From an uncultured Paraglaciecola sp. (GTDB lineage Bacteria > Pseudomonadota > Gammaproteobacteria > Enterobacterales > Alteromonadaceae): a stretch of DNA of 64,000 bases. Each line of letters opens with the position of its first letter. The first letter of the stretch is position 1. This document shows, one piece after another, positions 1-10,130 of this stretch. The stretch covers positions 62,001 through 126,000 of the forward strand of contig CANMKA010000008.1 of NCBI GenBank assembly GCA_947498355.1, read 5' to 3'. Position numbers and translations under genes: made by a program. The notes below the pieces were generated by a model, which saw nothing but the letters and a program-made list of their open reading frames with translations, had not been told where the DNA came from and made no database searches.

Positions 1-1234
1 GGGAATCTATATCTTGGCCAATCGCATCAATTTCTTTAAAACCAAACATTCGTTCAGCTGCCAGATTCCAGCTAGTAATTTTAAAATCAGGAGAAGTACT
101 GATAATGGCATTTTTTGAGCCACTCACAATGGCCGCAGATAATGCTCTAGCATCTGCCAATTGATAGCCCCGCCGCATACTTCTGTAAAGAATAAATAAG
201 ACGATTAATGAGATAAGCATAATTGCAAATGCAAATGCATAGACACCGATTCGGCGTTGCATCTTAATTGCCTGCACCCCATTCATGGGTACCATTATTT
301 TGAGTGTGTAAAAATCTTTTTCCCTATTGCCTGCGAACCAAATTTTTTTAGAATAAGCTAAATACTCAGTGTTGTTCGGCCCTTGCTTTTGGACTTTTGA
401 AAAATTATTGGCAATATTAGAAACTAAAGCGTAATCAAGTGGCCATCTGTACTGAAGTCCAAGATCTCGGCTAAATCTGCGCTCATCATCAGATGTCACT
501 AAGTAAAAGCCCTCACTGTCCGTGATGACTAATTCATGTGCGGAATCAACAAATGAATACAAAGATTCAAACACAAATTGCATATTAATATTGGCAATTA
601 CAAATCCTAAACGTTGGCGGTTGCTATCAAATATAGGTAACGAAGTTCTTAACGTCGGCCGATAGGGAAACTCAATTTTTCCAAATTCTTGATTTAGCGA
701 AATATCCGATACGTAGAGTTCAGACTCATTCAATTTGATACTCTTAGCGAAATACTCACGATCCCCTTTATTTTGTAATCGACCGTCTTCAACTATCTCT
801 ATTTGACTTTGAGCTCTTTGAACTCTGACTAACTCCATGCCTTCAATATCAATAACTCTTAACTGCTCGTAGTCTCGGTTACTTTCTAAAAAGGCCAGAA
901 AAGTCCTATTCAATCTTGCCCATTGTTCAGCTAAATCCCGATTCCTAGCGGTCGCTACCAATCCATCGTAGTTTTTAGTCAAGTCGAACAAAGGGGGAGT
1001 GCGATTTAGAAATTGGATATCTGCACGGTATTTCGAAAGCCGATCATGCAGGTGTAAATCGATTTGCTCAGACGTATCCTGCATGCGAGTTTGTAGCATA
1101 ATTCTGACAGATGAGGTTAAATTGGCTTCAAAAACAGCAATAAAAACGATCAAAATGAAACAAATGACGAGAACCACCAAAGAAATCATTTGGTGGCTCC
1201 ATTGTTCCTTACTTGAGCGGATTGTTTTGAACAT
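1..1234 (-). CDS. Membrane sensor protein with extracytoplasmic sensor and PAS domain (partial)
   Basis: The reading frame is open from an ATG at 1234 to the window edge, giving about 411 residues of the N-terminal part. A first membrane helix at about residues 15-36 is followed by a large extracytoplasmic region of about 280 residues that looks like a double-Cache (dCache) ligand sensor, with the pattern R-V-Q-R-A and later L-Y-V-S-D-I-S-L-N. A second membrane helix lies near residues 340-360. A PAS domain follows (SGSKNAIISTSPDFKITSWN, then AAERMFGF) and is cut off. The output domain lies outside the window and could be a histidine kinase or GGDEF/EAL. It lies 43 bases downstream of a receiver-GGDEF gene on the same strand, so the two probably form one operon and one signalling route. 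The dCache call rests on topology and short motifs. The start has no strong Shine-Dalgarno sequence. Confidence 0.75.
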   Translation of the reverse strand, partial: MFKTIRSSKEQWSHQMISLVVLVICFILIVFIAVFEANLTSSVRIMLQTRMQDTSEQIDLHLHDRLSKYRADIQFLNRTPPLFDLTKNYDGLVATARNRDLAEQWARLNRTFLAFLESNRDYEQLRVIDIEGMELVRVQRAQSQIEIVEDGRLQNKGDREYFAKSIKLNESELYVSDISLNQEFGKIEFPYRPTLRTSLPIFDSNRQRLGFVIANINMQFVFESLYSFVDSAHELVITDSEGFYLVTSDDERRFSRDLGLQYRWPLDYALVSNIANNFSKVQKQGPNNTEYLAYSKKIWFAGNREKDFYTLKIMVPMNGVQAIKMQRRIGVYAFAFAIMLISLIVLFILYRSMRRGYQLADARALSAAIVSGSKNAIISTSPDFKITSWNLAAERMFGFKEIDAIGQDIDS

Positions 1235-1277
1235 AGTTTCTTCCCTGAATACTATCCATCATCTAAGTACCTGAATA

Positions 1278-2210
1278 CTAAACATTTGAGAAAGCAACTT
1301 GATTTCTACCTGAGGCTTTCGCACGATATAAAGCAGCATCCGCTGCTTCAACAATATTGAGCTCAACCTTGCTCTGCGAGGGCATTACTGTCACACAGCC
1401 AACACTTACTGTTACTGTGCCAAAAGAAGAGTCTTTGTGCTCAATCGATAATTTATCTATCGTGTCCATTAGCGCCTGACTCAAATATTTTGCTCCCTGA
1501 TGATCAGTCTCTGGCAGAAAGCATAAAAACTCTTCTCCACCAAAACGAATACAAACATCTGCTGGACGCCTAAATACACTTTTCAGAGCATCGGCAACCT
1601 GCCGCAGACACTCATCACCTGCCAAGTGCCCATAGTGGTCGTTATATTTTTTAAACCAGTCAACATCTATCATGAATATGCTTAAGGGGTGACCTGAACG
1701 CTTAGCGTGCAATATACCTTTATCGGTTATTTGCTCCAAAACATGGCGGTTATACAAGCCGGTTAAGCCGTCCAAAAACGTCATTCTACGCAGTAAATCA
1801 GCCTGAAACTTTAATGTTAGATGCGATTTAATCCGATTGAGTAAGGTAATACCATTTACTGGCTTGGATACAAAATCTACGCACCCCGCATCCCAACAGC
1901 TGTTCTCACTATTTTGATCCAAAATAGAAGTAATAAAAACAACAGGAATATGCTTAGTACAGGCGTTTTTCTTGAGTAATTTGCAAACGTCTAATCCTGA
2001 CATGCCTTCCATCATCACATCTAGCAGAATAATGTCAGGAATAGTGTTAGAACAATACTCAAGAGCCGCCTCACCCGAACTAACGCTATGTGTACGGTAA
2101 AACTCAGTAACCAATTGCTCGATAACTAAGGCGTTTATAGGATCATCATCAACAATCAAGACTAACGAATCACCAATCGTTTCTTTTTGGTTTGAGATAA
2201 AATCACTCAA
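1278..2210 (-). CDS. Response regulator diguanylate cyclase (REC-GGDEF)
   Basis: This 310-residue cytoplasmic protein should make cyclic di-GMP from two GTP when its receiver is phosphorylated. The receiver domain spans about residues 15-130, with the acidic pocket DDD near 21-23, the phospho-acceptor Asp64 (ILLDVMM) and the conserved Lys in VSKP near 116. The GGDEF domain spans about 145-305 and carries an intact GGEEF signature at 224-228. An RxxD product-inhibition site (RPAD, 215-218) lies exactly five residues before it, so feedback inhibition by c-di-GMP is likely. The same-strand downstream gene encodes a Cache/PAS sensor, a plausible partner. The domain order resembles single-receiver diguanylate cyclases such as those of the WspR type. 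No DNA-binding domain is present. Confidence 0.93.
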   Translation of the reverse strand: MSDFISNQKETIGDSLVLIVDDDPINALVIEQLVTEFYRTHSVSSGEAALEYCSNTIPDIILLDVMMEGMSGLDVCKLLKKNACTKHIPVVFITSILDQNSENSCWDAGCVDFVSKPVNGITLLNRIKSHLTLKFQADLLRRMTFLDGLTGLYNRHVLEQITDKGILHAKRSGHPLSIFMIDVDWFKKYNDHYGHLAGDECLRQVADALKSVFRRPADVCIRFGGEEFLCFLPETDHQGAKYLSQALMDTIDKLSIEHKDSSFGTVTVSVGCVTVMPSQSKVELNIVEAADAALYRAKASGRNQVAFSNV

Positions 2211-2471
2211 TATTTACAATCCTTTTTGCCTAACCATAAAATTGCTCCAACTAAAATTTTACGTAACTATGAATAGACCTATAGGCTAGACAAATATCCG
2301 CACACTAAAAACGATGAAGAAATACTCTTAGACTACATTAGGGTTAAAAAATATAGCCCCGTATCAAAAGTAGCAGCTGCCCTTAAAATGAGCAACCTCA
2401 TAAAAAAGATAGGTATGAACAGCAATACTCACACCTATTTATCGTTGTTATCACAGCAAGACTTTAAAAAA

Positions 2472-3338
2472 TTAAGTTTCACGATGAATAGTCTCAACAT
2501 CCTCTGCATTAAACGAATAATTGGCATTACAATAATGACAGCTAATATTTATCGAACCTTCTTCTTGAATAATGTCTAACAACTCTTGCTTTTCAACACT
2601 CATTAAAGCCCCAGCACTTCTGCCTTTGCTGCAACTACATTTGAATATTACTGGCGTAGCCTCAAAAAGCTCTACATCTTCTTGATGGTATAAACGATGC
2701 AAAATCTCTTGGGCTGACAATGAAAACAACTCGTCGTTTTTGACTGTACTCGTTAAATGGCTCAGATGTTCAAATGCTGTAGTGCTCTTATCCGTTGCTT
2801 CACTGCTTGTGGGTAGCACTTGCAAAAACATGCCACCAGCACATTCAGATCCAGTATCAAGCTGAGTGCGAAGCAGCACTTTAGTAGCAAGCTGCTCAGA
2901 TTGCTCAAAATATTGCTCAATACACTCAGCTAAGGTCGGTTTATCTAACGCAACCATGCCTTGATAACGCTCGCCTTGGGCTGGCGTAATGGTAATCACA
3001 AGTACACCTTTGACAAATAGCTCGCTAAACGTATCAGGAAGTGTATCTAGAGTTTCATCCCATCTTGCAGTGCCACGTAATGCCTGTTTATGAGTGCCGT
3101 TGATGACCGCGTACTTCAATGGCCCCTCACCTTGTACTTGAATTGCGATATCGCCCTCAAACTTAAGGGTCGCGGTCAGCATACTAGTTGCCGCCATCAG
3201 TTCGCCTAATAAGGTTTTGATTACAGGCGGATATTCGGCCGAAGCGAGTATTTGTTGATAGCTTTTATCAAGCCTAACAAGCTCTCCTCTTACATTGCCC
3301 TTATCGAATAAATATCTATGTAGTTGGTCAAATGCCAT
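2472..3338 (-). CDS. hslO: Hsp33 redox-regulated chaperone
   Basis: Hsp33 is a cytoplasmic holdase chaperone that is switched on by oxidation. At 288 residues it has the normal length for the family. The N-terminal substrate-binding body is followed by the C-terminal zinc switch: the CxC pair at Cys234/Cys236 (KCSCSKGR) and the CxxC pair at Cys267/Cys270 (SCHYC). All four zinc ligands are therefore present and the redox switch should work. It lies directly upstream of the type II secretion operon in a back-to-back arrangement, together with hslR on the same strand. The two genes are 17 bases apart, so hslR-hslO is probably one transcript, with hslR first. Confidence 0.97.
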   Translation of the reverse strand: MAFDQLHRYLFDKGNVRGELVRLDKSYQQILASAEYPPVIKTLLGELMAATSMLTATLKFEGDIAIQVQGEGPLKYAVINGTHKQALRGTARWDETLDTLPDTFSELFVKGVLVITITPAQGERYQGMVALDKPTLAECIEQYFEQSEQLATKVLLRTQLDTGSECAGGMFLQVLPTSSEATDKSTTAFEHLSHLTSTVKNDELFSLSAQEILHRLYHQEDVELFEATPVIFKCSCSKGRSAGALMSVEKQELLDIIQEEGSINISCHYCNANYSFNAEDVETIHRET

Positions 3339-3355
3339 TTAATTGCCTTACGTGT

Positions 3356-3754
3356 TCATTGATGTTTGAGTTGAATAATTTGCCGACGTTGCTTTTTATC
3401 GGGTTTATTGTCTGGTTTAGGGCTATGAAATGCACTGAGCTTTCTGGCTTCGGCGTTACGCATGCGCAAATCTTGGCTACCTTGTGTTTCTTCATACATG
3501 AGTTGTGCGACTGCAGCGCCCTGCCTTCTGTCTACTAATTGCAAAACCTTTACTTCTTTAAAGTCGTAACCTTGAGGAACTTTGATACAGGCTTGAAGCT
3601 CTACTAGCTTACTGGGTTTGCTTTTTTGGCCATTATAATGCACTTTACCGCCCTGTATTGCCTCTCTAGCGAGTGAACGCGTTTTATAAAATCTCGCTGC
3701 CCATAACCATTTGTCTAACCGAACCCCAAGGGGGAAATCAACGCTTTTTGACAT
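3356..3754 (-). CDS. hslR: Hsp15 ribosome-associated heat-shock protein
   Basis: Hsp15 binds free 50S subunits that still carry a nascent chain and helps recycle stalled subunits. The 132-residue protein has the S4 RNA-binding domain at about residues 10-75, with the typical opening VRLDKWLWAARFYKTRSLA and the turn KVHYNGQKSKPSK. The tail is basic (KPDKKQRRQ), as expected for the family. It is the first gene of a probable two-gene unit with hslO and is divergent from gspC, so the 130-base gap upstream must hold promoters for both directions. Confidence 0.95.
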   Translation of the reverse strand: MSKSVDFPLGVRLDKWLWAARFYKTRSLAREAIQGGKVHYNGQKSKPSKLVELQACIKVPQGYDFKEVKVLQLVDRRQGAAVAQLMYEETQGSQDLRMRNAEARKLSAFHSPKPDNKPDKKQRRQIIQLKHQ

Positions 3755-3821
3755 AAATAACGCCTTAATGAAACATTATTAGGAAATTTGTAACTTTTTT
3801 TAAACGCAGCATGGATTGGAG

Positions 3822-3850
3822 TTGTAGCCCCCCTACGTACTGGTTATGAT
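3822..3850 (+). promoter_or_regulatory. Putative sigma-70 promoter of the gsp operon
   Basis: TTGTAG and TATGAT are separated by exactly 17 bases, and the second box lies 40 bases before the gspC ATG. Both boxes match sigma-70 consensus at four or five of six positions. It sits in the only non-coding gap from which the 12-gene secretion operon could be transcribed. The call is by eye only. A second T-rich box further down (TTATAC near 3859) could be an alternative -10. Confidence 0.35.
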
Positions 3851-3889
3851 GAGAGGGTTATACGTACTTAAGTATCCTACCGAGAAATA

Positions 3890-4807
3890 ATGACAAGCAT
3901 CCATTATAACGCTAATCAAATCTGGCTCCAATTAGTTAAAAACCAAGACAAGCTAAATATCTTGGTTGTAGCTATTTTAGCTGTACTCTTACTCGCCTAT
4001 GCAGCAGAGCTAACATGGCGGCTTTTCCCTTTGCCAGAACAGAAGCAAAGAGCGACTTCAAGCCTAAGCAGCACAGTTAACCCTTCACCAAGCAAGCAAA
4101 TAAACTTATCTGCTGTTAAACAACTCAATCTTTTTGGTGACGCTCAAGCCAAGCCGGAAAAAGTCGAACCCACTATCACCTCAGCGCCAGAAACCCGTTT
4201 AAACTTAACCTTAACAGGTGTAGTGGCAAATGCTGATGCCGAGCAAGGTGCGGCAATTATAGAAAACCGTAGCCAGCAACAAACCTATGGTGTAGGAGAA
4301 AAAATAGAAGGCACCAATGCAACACTTAAAGAAGTGTACGCCGACCGGGTAATTATTAAAAATGGCATCAGCCACGAAACCTTGATGCTAGATGGTGAAG
4401 AGTTCTCAAGAGAAGTCCGTCAGCCCGCGCCACAACCTAAGCCTGTTCGAGCGCCGAGTTCCAATAGGCGTTCTCTATCTCCTGAAGCATTACAAGCCTC
4501 CAAACAACTACAATCTCAACCTACCAGTTTTGCAGATTTCATTTCAGTGTCCCCTCATCGACCAGATGGTGAGCTAGTAGGTTATCGTGTGCGCCCTGGG
4601 AAAAGCCCGCTATTATTCAAAGAGGCAGGGCTTGTTGCAGGCGACATAGTAACCAGTATCAACGGCTTAGATTTAACTGACTTACAACAATCAATCGAAG
4701 CTATGAATATGTTAAAACAATTAGAGTCTTTGCAAATGACATTAATGCGTAAAGACGAACTTTTGACCATCTATTTAGATCTACCCGAGCAGGGCGAGGA
4801 CCGTTAA
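3890..4807 (+). CDS. gspC: Type II secretion inner-membrane protein GspC
   Basis: GspC links the inner-membrane platform of the type II secretion system to the outer-membrane secretin. The 305-residue protein has a short cytoplasmic N-terminus, one membrane helix at about residues 23-45 (LNILVVAILAVLLLAYAAEL), a proline-rich periplasmic linker, the HR domain at about 85-160 (LNLTLTGVVANADAEQGAAI is its first strand) and a C-terminal PDZ domain at about 220-300 (GLVAGDIVTSINGLDLTD). It is the first gene of the gspCDEFGHIJKLMN operon, with gspD starting two bases after its stop codon. Confidence 0.96.
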   Translation: MTSIHYNANQIWLQLVKNQDKLNILVVAILAVLLLAYAAELTWRLFPLPEQKQRATSSLSSTVNPSPSKQINLSAVKQLNLFGDAQAKPEKVEPTITSAPETRLNLTLTGVVANADAEQGAAIIENRSQQQTYGVGEKIEGTNATLKEVYADRVIIKNGISHETLMLDGEEFSREVRQPAPQPKPVRAPSSNRRSLSPEALQASKQLQSQPTSFADFISVSPHRPDGELVGYRVRPGKSPLLFKEAGLVAGDIVTSINGLDLTDLQQSIEAMNMLKQLESLQMTLMRKDELLTIYLDLPEQGEDR

Positions 4808-4809
4808 AC

Positions 4810-6876
4810 ATGATTTTCAGCAGTAACAAACCCAGATTTTTATTCAGAAAGCTATTTATAGCCCTGGGGAGTGCATTTTTTGCGGTTTCTACGAGCATTT
4901 CGGCATCTGACTATTCACCCAACTTTAAAAATACTGAGATTGGTGAATTCATCAATATCGTGGGCAAAAGTCTCAAGAAAACTATCATAGTTGACCCTAA
5001 TGTACGGGGTAAAGTGACGGTACGTAGCCATGATTTACTTAACGAAGAACAGTATTACCAGTTTTTCCAAAACGTCCTGCAAGTTTACGGATTCTCTGTT
5101 ATTGAAATGCCCAGCGGCATATTAAAAGTCATTCGCTCAAAAGATGCCAAGGCATCAAATACCCCGGTTGTCGACGACCAACAATTTATTGGTGACGAAA
5201 TGATCACCCGAGTGATGCCTATTTACAATGTACCTAGTAGAGATTTAGCCCCTCTACTTAGGCAGTTGGTAGACACAGCGGGCGGCGGAAACGTAGTCAG
5301 TCATGACCCGTCAAATGCCCTGATGTTGACCGGCCGAGCAGCGTTAGTGAATCGTCTAGTTAAAATCATTGAACGGGTTGACCAAGCCGGTGATGAAGAA
5401 GTCGAAATCATAAAGCTTCAATATGCCTCAGCTTCAGAAATGGTCAGAATCGTCGAGAGTATTAATAAATCACAGGGTAATGCCCCTGCTGCAAATAGCA
5501 AAGCAGCCCCTAGACTAGTAGCCGATGACCGTACTAATAGCGTAATTGTCAGTGGCGGTTCAAAAGCCAGATTACGTTTGGTCAACCTCATTAAACGTAT
5601 GGACCAAGAACTAGAGACCAGTGGCAACACCCGAGTTATCTTTTTAAATTATTCTAAAGCAGAAGACCTCGTCAAAGTCCTCAACGGCGTGAGTTCTAGC
5701 ATTCAAGCCGAAGCCAGCGGTGCTGCAGCTGGCAATGCCCGAAGCGGAAATAACAATCGTGCGGTAAGCATCGATTCACATGAAGACTCTAACGCCTTAG
5801 TGATTACAGCTGAGCCCGATATGATGCGCTCTCTCGAAGAAGTGATTCGCCAACTCGACATACGCCGAGCACAAGTCCAAGTCGAAGCTATCATAGTTGA
5901 AGTCTTTGAAGGTGATGGTGTGACCTTAGGTGTACAAGTCGGCAGTGAAGAAGGCGGCGGGACACAGTTTACTAATGGCGTAGTGGGTATAGGGTCATTA
6001 GCAGTAGCAGCTGACACAGCTCGAGATGAAATTATCGTTGATTCAATTACAACTACCGATGGCGGGACACCTGTTGTTGTGCCTACTGAACGAACTGAAC
6101 TAGGCGACACCCAAGCCCTTGGCGCTTTACTAGGCGGCGTCAATGGCCTAATCGCAGGATTTGTTGAAGGAGGCTGGGCAGCGGTTGTACAGGCCGTTAG
6201 TACAGATACCAACTCTAATATCTTAGCAACGCCCCACCTTACCACTATGGATAACGAAGAAGCCTTCTTTATTGTTGGTCAAGAAGTTCCAATCATTACT
6301 GGCTCGACGACAGGCTCAAACAATGCCAACCCTTTCCAACAAGTCGATAGACAAGAAGTGGGTATTAAATTGAAAGTTACCCCACAAATAAACGAAGGGG
6401 ATGCTGTTCAACTACTTATCGAACAAGAAGTATCTAGTATAAGTGGGGCAACCAGTGTTGATATTATTACCAACAAGCGCGAAATTAAAACCTCTGTAAT
6501 TGTCGATGACGGCGGTACAATCGTTCTAGGTGGCTTGATCGATGATGATGTCCAAGAAAGTGTCTCAAAGGTGCCAATCCTTGGTGATATCCCCTTCATT
6601 GGCAACTTATTTAAGTCGACTACCACCAGTAAAACTAAGCGTAATCTTATGGTCTTTATTCGTCCGACTATCGTGCGCGATGGCGCCACTATGAACGAAA
6701 TTAGCCATCGCAAATATCAATATATTCGTGGCGAACAACTTAAACGTCAATCTCAAGGTATTCCTTTAATGCCTCGTACCGAGGGACCTACTCTACCAGA
6801 GTGGAACGAAAAACTGACGCTACCACCTAATTTTGAAGAATACTTGATGAACAAAAATAAAAAGGATCAGAACTAG
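4810..6876 (+). CDS. gspD: Type II secretion secretin GspD
   Basis: GspD forms the multimeric outer-membrane channel through which folded proteins leave the periplasm. The 688-residue precursor has a signal peptide at about residues 1-32 (ending SISASD). The N0 domain begins with the typical [19 protein letters not shown], followed by N1-N3 ring domains with a Ser/Gly/Asn-rich loop near 300. The secretin core runs from about 350 to 650 and includes [11 protein letters not shown] and [15 protein letters not shown] near the C-terminus. No separate pilotin gene is seen here. Length and domain order are normal for the family. Confidence 0.97.
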   Translation: MIFSSNKPRFLFRKLFIALGSAFFAVSTSISASDYSPNFKNTEIGEFINIVGKSLKKTIIVDPNVRGKVTVRSHDLLNEEQYYQFFQNVLQVYGFSVIEMPSGILKVIRSKDAKASNTPVVDDQQFIGDEMITRVMPIYNVPSRDLAPLLRQLVDTAGGGNVVSHDPSNALMLTGRAALVNRLVKIIERVDQAGDEEVEIIKLQYASASEMVRIVESINKSQGNAPAANSKAAPRLVADDRTNSVIVSGGSKARLRLVNLIKRMDQELETSGNTRVIFLNYSKAEDLVKVLNGVSSSIQAEASGAAAGNARSGNNNRAVSIDSHEDSNALVITAEPDMMRSLEEVIRQLDIRRAQVQVEAIIVEVFEGDGVTLGVQVGSEEGGGTQFTNGVVGIGSLAVAADTARDEIIVDSITTTDGGTPVVVPTERTELGDTQALGALLGGVNGLIAGFVEGGWAAVVQAVSTDTNSNILATPHLTTMDNEEAFFIVGQEVPIITGSTTGSNNANPFQQVDRQEVGIKLKVTPQINEGDAVQLLIEQEVSSISGATSVDIITNKREIKTSVIVDDGGTIVLGGLIDDDVQESVSKVPILGDIPFIGNLFKSTTTSKTKRNLMVFIRPTIVRDGATMNEISHRKYQYIRGEQLKRQSQGIPLMPRTEGPTLPEWNEKLTLPPNFEEYLMNKNKKDQN

Positions 6877-6878
6877 CT

Positions 6879-8441
6879 ATGCCTGCGCCTTTGGTAGATA
6901 CCACAGAAGCTGAACAACAAGCGCTAATCGAGTCTGGCACAGACATAGATGCGCCTATCGAAGACGAGCAGCACAAACAGCTGGCGTTTAGCTTTGCAAA
7001 ACGCTTTCAGGTATTACTCGATACGGGAGAAACGCCTGCTATCTTGTTTCATACCAAAGAAACAGACTTTCAAGTCTTTGCTGAGGTTAGGCGATTCTTG
7101 GGCAGTGAATTTCGTTTACAACAAATCGAATTGGAAAAGTTTGAATCCTTACTAACCAACGCCTTCCAGCGTGACTCCTCTGCAGCCAAGCAGTTAATGG
7201 AAGACATAGGCAACGAAAGCGATTTATTTAGTCTTGCCGAAGAGTTACCCGATACAGAAGACTTACTCGAAAGCGAAGACGATGCCCCTATTATCAAGCT
7301 AATCAATGCCATGCTTGGCGAAGCCATAAAAGAAGGCGCGTCCGATATCCACATTGAAACCTTCGAAACCCAACTATTGGTAAGGTTCAGGGTCGATGGT
7401 GTACTACGCGAAATCCTCAAGCCCAATCGTAAGATGGCGTCTATGTTGGTATCTCGAATTAAGGTCATGTCAAAAATGGACATAGCCGAAAAACGCGTAC
7501 CACAAGATGGCCGAATTACCTTACGTATTGCTGGTCGAGCTGTGGATGTAAGGGTATCGACTATGCCTTCAAGTCATGGTGAGCGCGTAGTACTCAGATT
7601 GCTAGATAAGAATAACGTAAGACTGAATCTAGAAGACTTGGGCATGACTCAAGCAAACCGTGACAGTTTTTCGAGCTTAGTACGTAAACCTCATGGCATC
7701 ATTTTGGTGACTGGCCCAACTGGCTCTGGTAAATCCACAACCTTGTACGCTGGGCTAAGCGAAATCAACTCCAAAGATCGCAACATACTCACAGTTGAAG
7801 ATCCTATCGAATTTGACTTGCAAGGCATTGGTCAAACTCAAGTTAATACCAAAGTAGACATGACTTTCGCCAGAGGCTTACGTGCCATACTCAGGCAAGA
7901 CCCAGATGTGGTTATGGTTGGCGAAATTCGAGACTTAGAAACCGCACAAATCAGTGTACAAGCCAGTTTGACTGGTCACTTAGTGATGTCGACGCTACAC
8001 ACTAACACGGCTGCCGGTGCCATCACCCGTTTAGAAGATATGGGCATAGAGCCCTTCTTGTTATCATCCAGTTTATTAGGTGTGCTATCCCAAAGATTGG
8101 TGCGAACCTTATGCCCCGACTGCAAAGTGCCGCACACACCTAGCGAACAAGAATGTAACGTATTAGGGGTAGAGGCCGCCAAACGCAATGATACTGTAGT
8201 GTATATGGCCAAAGGTTGCGCGGCCTGTAACCAAACCGGTTACCGGGGCAGAACCGGTATCCATGAGTTATTAGTAGTAGACGAAGGTATTCGTGAACTG
8301 GTTCACAATGGTAAAGGCGAACAGGCCATAGAAAAGTACATCAGAAGAACCACCCCAAGCATTCGAGACGACGGCTGTAGCAAAGTGTTGCTAGGTCACA
8401 CGACTCTTGAAGAAGTATTACGCGTGACGCGAGAAGACTAA
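6879..8441 (+). CDS. gspE: Type II secretion ATPase GspE
   Basis: GspE is the cytoplasmic hexameric ATPase that powers pseudopilus growth. In its 520 residues the N1E/N2E domains come first, then the ATPase core with Walker [10 protein letters not shown] at 279-287, an aspartate box, and Walker B in [12 protein letters not shown] near 340. A tetracysteine zinc module (CPDC ... CAAC) sits near 410-450. The start two bases after gspD is the only ATG that retains the N-terminus. The stop overlaps the gspF start as TAATG, a sign of translational coupling. Confidence 0.97.
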   Translation: MPAPLVDTTEAEQQALIESGTDIDAPIEDEQHKQLAFSFAKRFQVLLDTGETPAILFHTKETDFQVFAEVRRFLGSEFRLQQIELEKFESLLTNAFQRDSSAAKQLMEDIGNESDLFSLAEELPDTEDLLESEDDAPIIKLINAMLGEAIKEGASDIHIETFETQLLVRFRVDGVLREILKPNRKMASMLVSRIKVMSKMDIAEKRVPQDGRITLRIAGRAVDVRVSTMPSSHGERVVLRLLDKNNVRLNLEDLGMTQANRDSFSSLVRKPHGIILVTGPTGSGKSTTLYAGLSEINSKDRNILTVEDPIEFDLQGIGQTQVNTKVDMTFARGLRAILRQDPDVVMVGEIRDLETAQISVQASLTGHLVMSTLHTNTAAGAITRLEDMGIEPFLLSSSLLGVLSQRLVRTLCPDCKVPHTPSEQECNVLGVEAAKRNDTVVYMAKGCAACNQTGYRGRTGIHELLVVDEGIRELVHNGKGEQAIEKYIRRTTPSIRDDGCSKVLLGHTTLEEVLRVTRED

Positions 8442-9661
8442 TGCCAGCTTTTACTTACCAAGCCATGGAGAAAACGGGCAAAACTAAAAATGGCGTTCTC
8501 GAAGGAGACAATGCGAGGCAAATACGTCAACAACTTCGCGAGCTAGACTTGATCCCTATGCAGGTTGAGCAAGTTGCCGAAAAATCACGCGCTTCGCAAA
8601 CGTCATTAACTTTATTTAAACCGTCTATTTCGGCGGCAGACTTATCCTTACTGACACGGCAATTGGCCACCCTAGTCGAGTCATCACTGCCAATTGAAGA
8701 AGCCTTGCTGGCGGTAGCCGAACAATGCGAAAAGCCTAAACAAAAAAATATGATGATGGCCGTTCGCAGTAAAGTTGTCGAAGGCCATACCCTAGCCGAT
8801 GCTTTGGGCGAGTTTTCCCATGTTTTTGATAATCTATTTTGTGCCATGGTGGCAGCAGGTGAAAAGTCTGGTCACTTAGATACAGTGCTAAATCGCCTCG
8901 CTGATTACACAGAGAATCGTCAACAAACTCGCAGCCAAATATCTCAAGCCCTCATCTACCCCAGTTTAATGATGTTTGTGGCGTTAGGGATCGTCATTTT
9001 GCTACTTACCCAAGTGGTACCTAAAATCGTTGGGCAATTTGAACACATGGGTCAAGACTTACCGGCCATTACCCAATTGATGATCAGTATTAGTGACTTT
9101 TTGCGAGATTATGGCTTATTTTTATTTATTGCGTTTATAACGATTATCATTGGTTTGAATCGGCTACTCCAACAACCCCTGATGAAAAAACGCTATCACA
9201 AACATTTACTTACCTTGCCCATCATTGGCAAGGTATCTCGTGGCTTGAATACCGCGAGATTCGCCCGCACCCTTAGTATACTGACGTCTAGTGCGGTTCC
9301 CCTTTTAGAAAGTATGCACATTGCAGGCAATGTACTCGAAAACCTGCACATTAAAGAACAAATTAAACAAGCCGCAGGCTTTGTAAAAGAAGGCTCCAGC
9401 TTACGGGCTGCCCTAGACCAAACAAAAATGTTTCCGCCCATGATGATGCACATGATTGCTTCAGGAGAGCAAAGTGGCGAATTACAGCAAATGCTTGGCA
9501 GAGCAGCCGACAACCAAGACAGGCTATTTGAAGCCCAAGTCGGGGTTGCCTTAAAAGTCTTTGGTCCAGTATTAATTTTAACAATGGCCGCGGTAGTATT
9601 CTTTATCGTAATGGCAATTCTTCAGCCAATTATGGCGTTAAACTCTATGGTGAATATCTAA
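8441..9661 (+). CDS. gspF: Type II secretion platform protein GspF
   Basis: GspF is the polytopic inner-membrane protein of the secretion platform, thought to couple GspE to pseudopilin assembly. The 406-residue protein has the usual two copies of the T2SSF fold (about residues 75-195 and 275-400), each followed by membrane helices (PSLMMFVALGIVILLLTQVV near 175-195, LFLFIAFITIIIGLN near 227-240, and VLILTMAAVVFFIVMAILQP near the C-terminus). The start overlaps the gspE stop by one base, and gspG starts on the last base of its own stop codon. Confidence 0.97.
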   Translation: MPAFTYQAMEKTGKTKNGVLEGDNARQIRQQLRELDLIPMQVEQVAEKSRASQTSLTLFKPSISAADLSLLTRQLATLVESSLPIEEALLAVAEQCEKPKQKNMMMAVRSKVVEGHTLADALGEFSHVFDNLFCAMVAAGEKSGHLDTVLNRLADYTENRQQTRSQISQALIYPSLMMFVALGIVILLLTQVVPKIVGQFEHMGQDLPAITQLMISISDFLRDYGLFLFIAFITIIIGLNRLLQQPLMKKRYHKHLLTLPIIGKVSRGLNTARFARTLSILTSSAVPLLESMHIAGNVLENLHIKEQIKQAAGFVKEGSSLRAALDQTKMFPPMMMHMIASGEQSGELQQMLGRAADNQDRLFEAQVGVALKVFGPVLILTMAAVVFFIVMAILQPIMALNSMVNI

Positions 9662-10116
9662 TGAAAATGACTCAATCTTCCTCAAAAACCTTACAAGCGG
9701 CTAAAGGCTTTACCCTTATCGAAGTCATGGTGGTATTACTTATCATTGGTATGATGGCAGCGTTTATTGCGCCGCAAATTTTAGGTAGCCAAGAAGAAGC
9801 CCAGTTGAAAAAGGCTGCTGTTGATATTCAGCAATTAGAAACCGCCCTAGAGCGTTACAAGTTAAGCAGCAATACTTTCCCCACCACTGAACAGGGATTA
9901 GAAGCCTTAGTTCAACAACCTACTATTGACCCCATTCCGCGCAGCTATCCAAATGGTGGATACATCAAACGCCTACCTCAAGATCCTTGGGGCAACGATT
10001 ATCAAATCCTGAGCCCAGGAGAAATTGGCGCAATCGATATTTTCTCTAATGGCCCTGATCGCGAACCAGGTACTGAAGACGATATCGGCAATTGGAATAT
10101 TAACGACTACCTGTAA
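9661..10116 (+). CDS. gspG: Major pseudopilin GspG
   Basis: This is the main subunit of the type II secretion pseudopilus. The 151-residue precursor has a short basic leader ending in Gly, then the prepilin-peptidase site G/FTLIEVMVVLLII with Glu at +5, so it needs the prepilin peptidase PilD/GspO, which is not encoded in this window. The C-terminal part has the hallmark DPWGNDYQ and the calcium-site region FSNGPDREPGTEDDIGNW. The start overlaps the gspF stop by one base. Confidence 0.97.
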   Translation: MKMTQSSSKTLQAAKGFTLIEVMVVLLIIGMMAAFIAPQILGSQEEAQLKKAAVDIQQLETALERYKLSSNTFPTTEQGLEALVQQPTIDPIPRSYPNGGYIKRLPQDPWGNDYQILSPGEIGAIDIFSNGPDREPGTEDDIGNWNINDYL

Positions 10117-10130
10117 CCTCAATACTCTTC

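Noticed and set aside
2388..2579. 63-codon frame near the end of hslO
   Set aside because: It overlaps the conserved hslO end on the other strand and shows no family pattern or good start.
5703..6245. 180-codon open frame opposite gspD
   Set aside because: It lies fully inside the gspD gene, has no ribosome-binding site and reads as Ser/Pro/Thr-rich shadow sequence.
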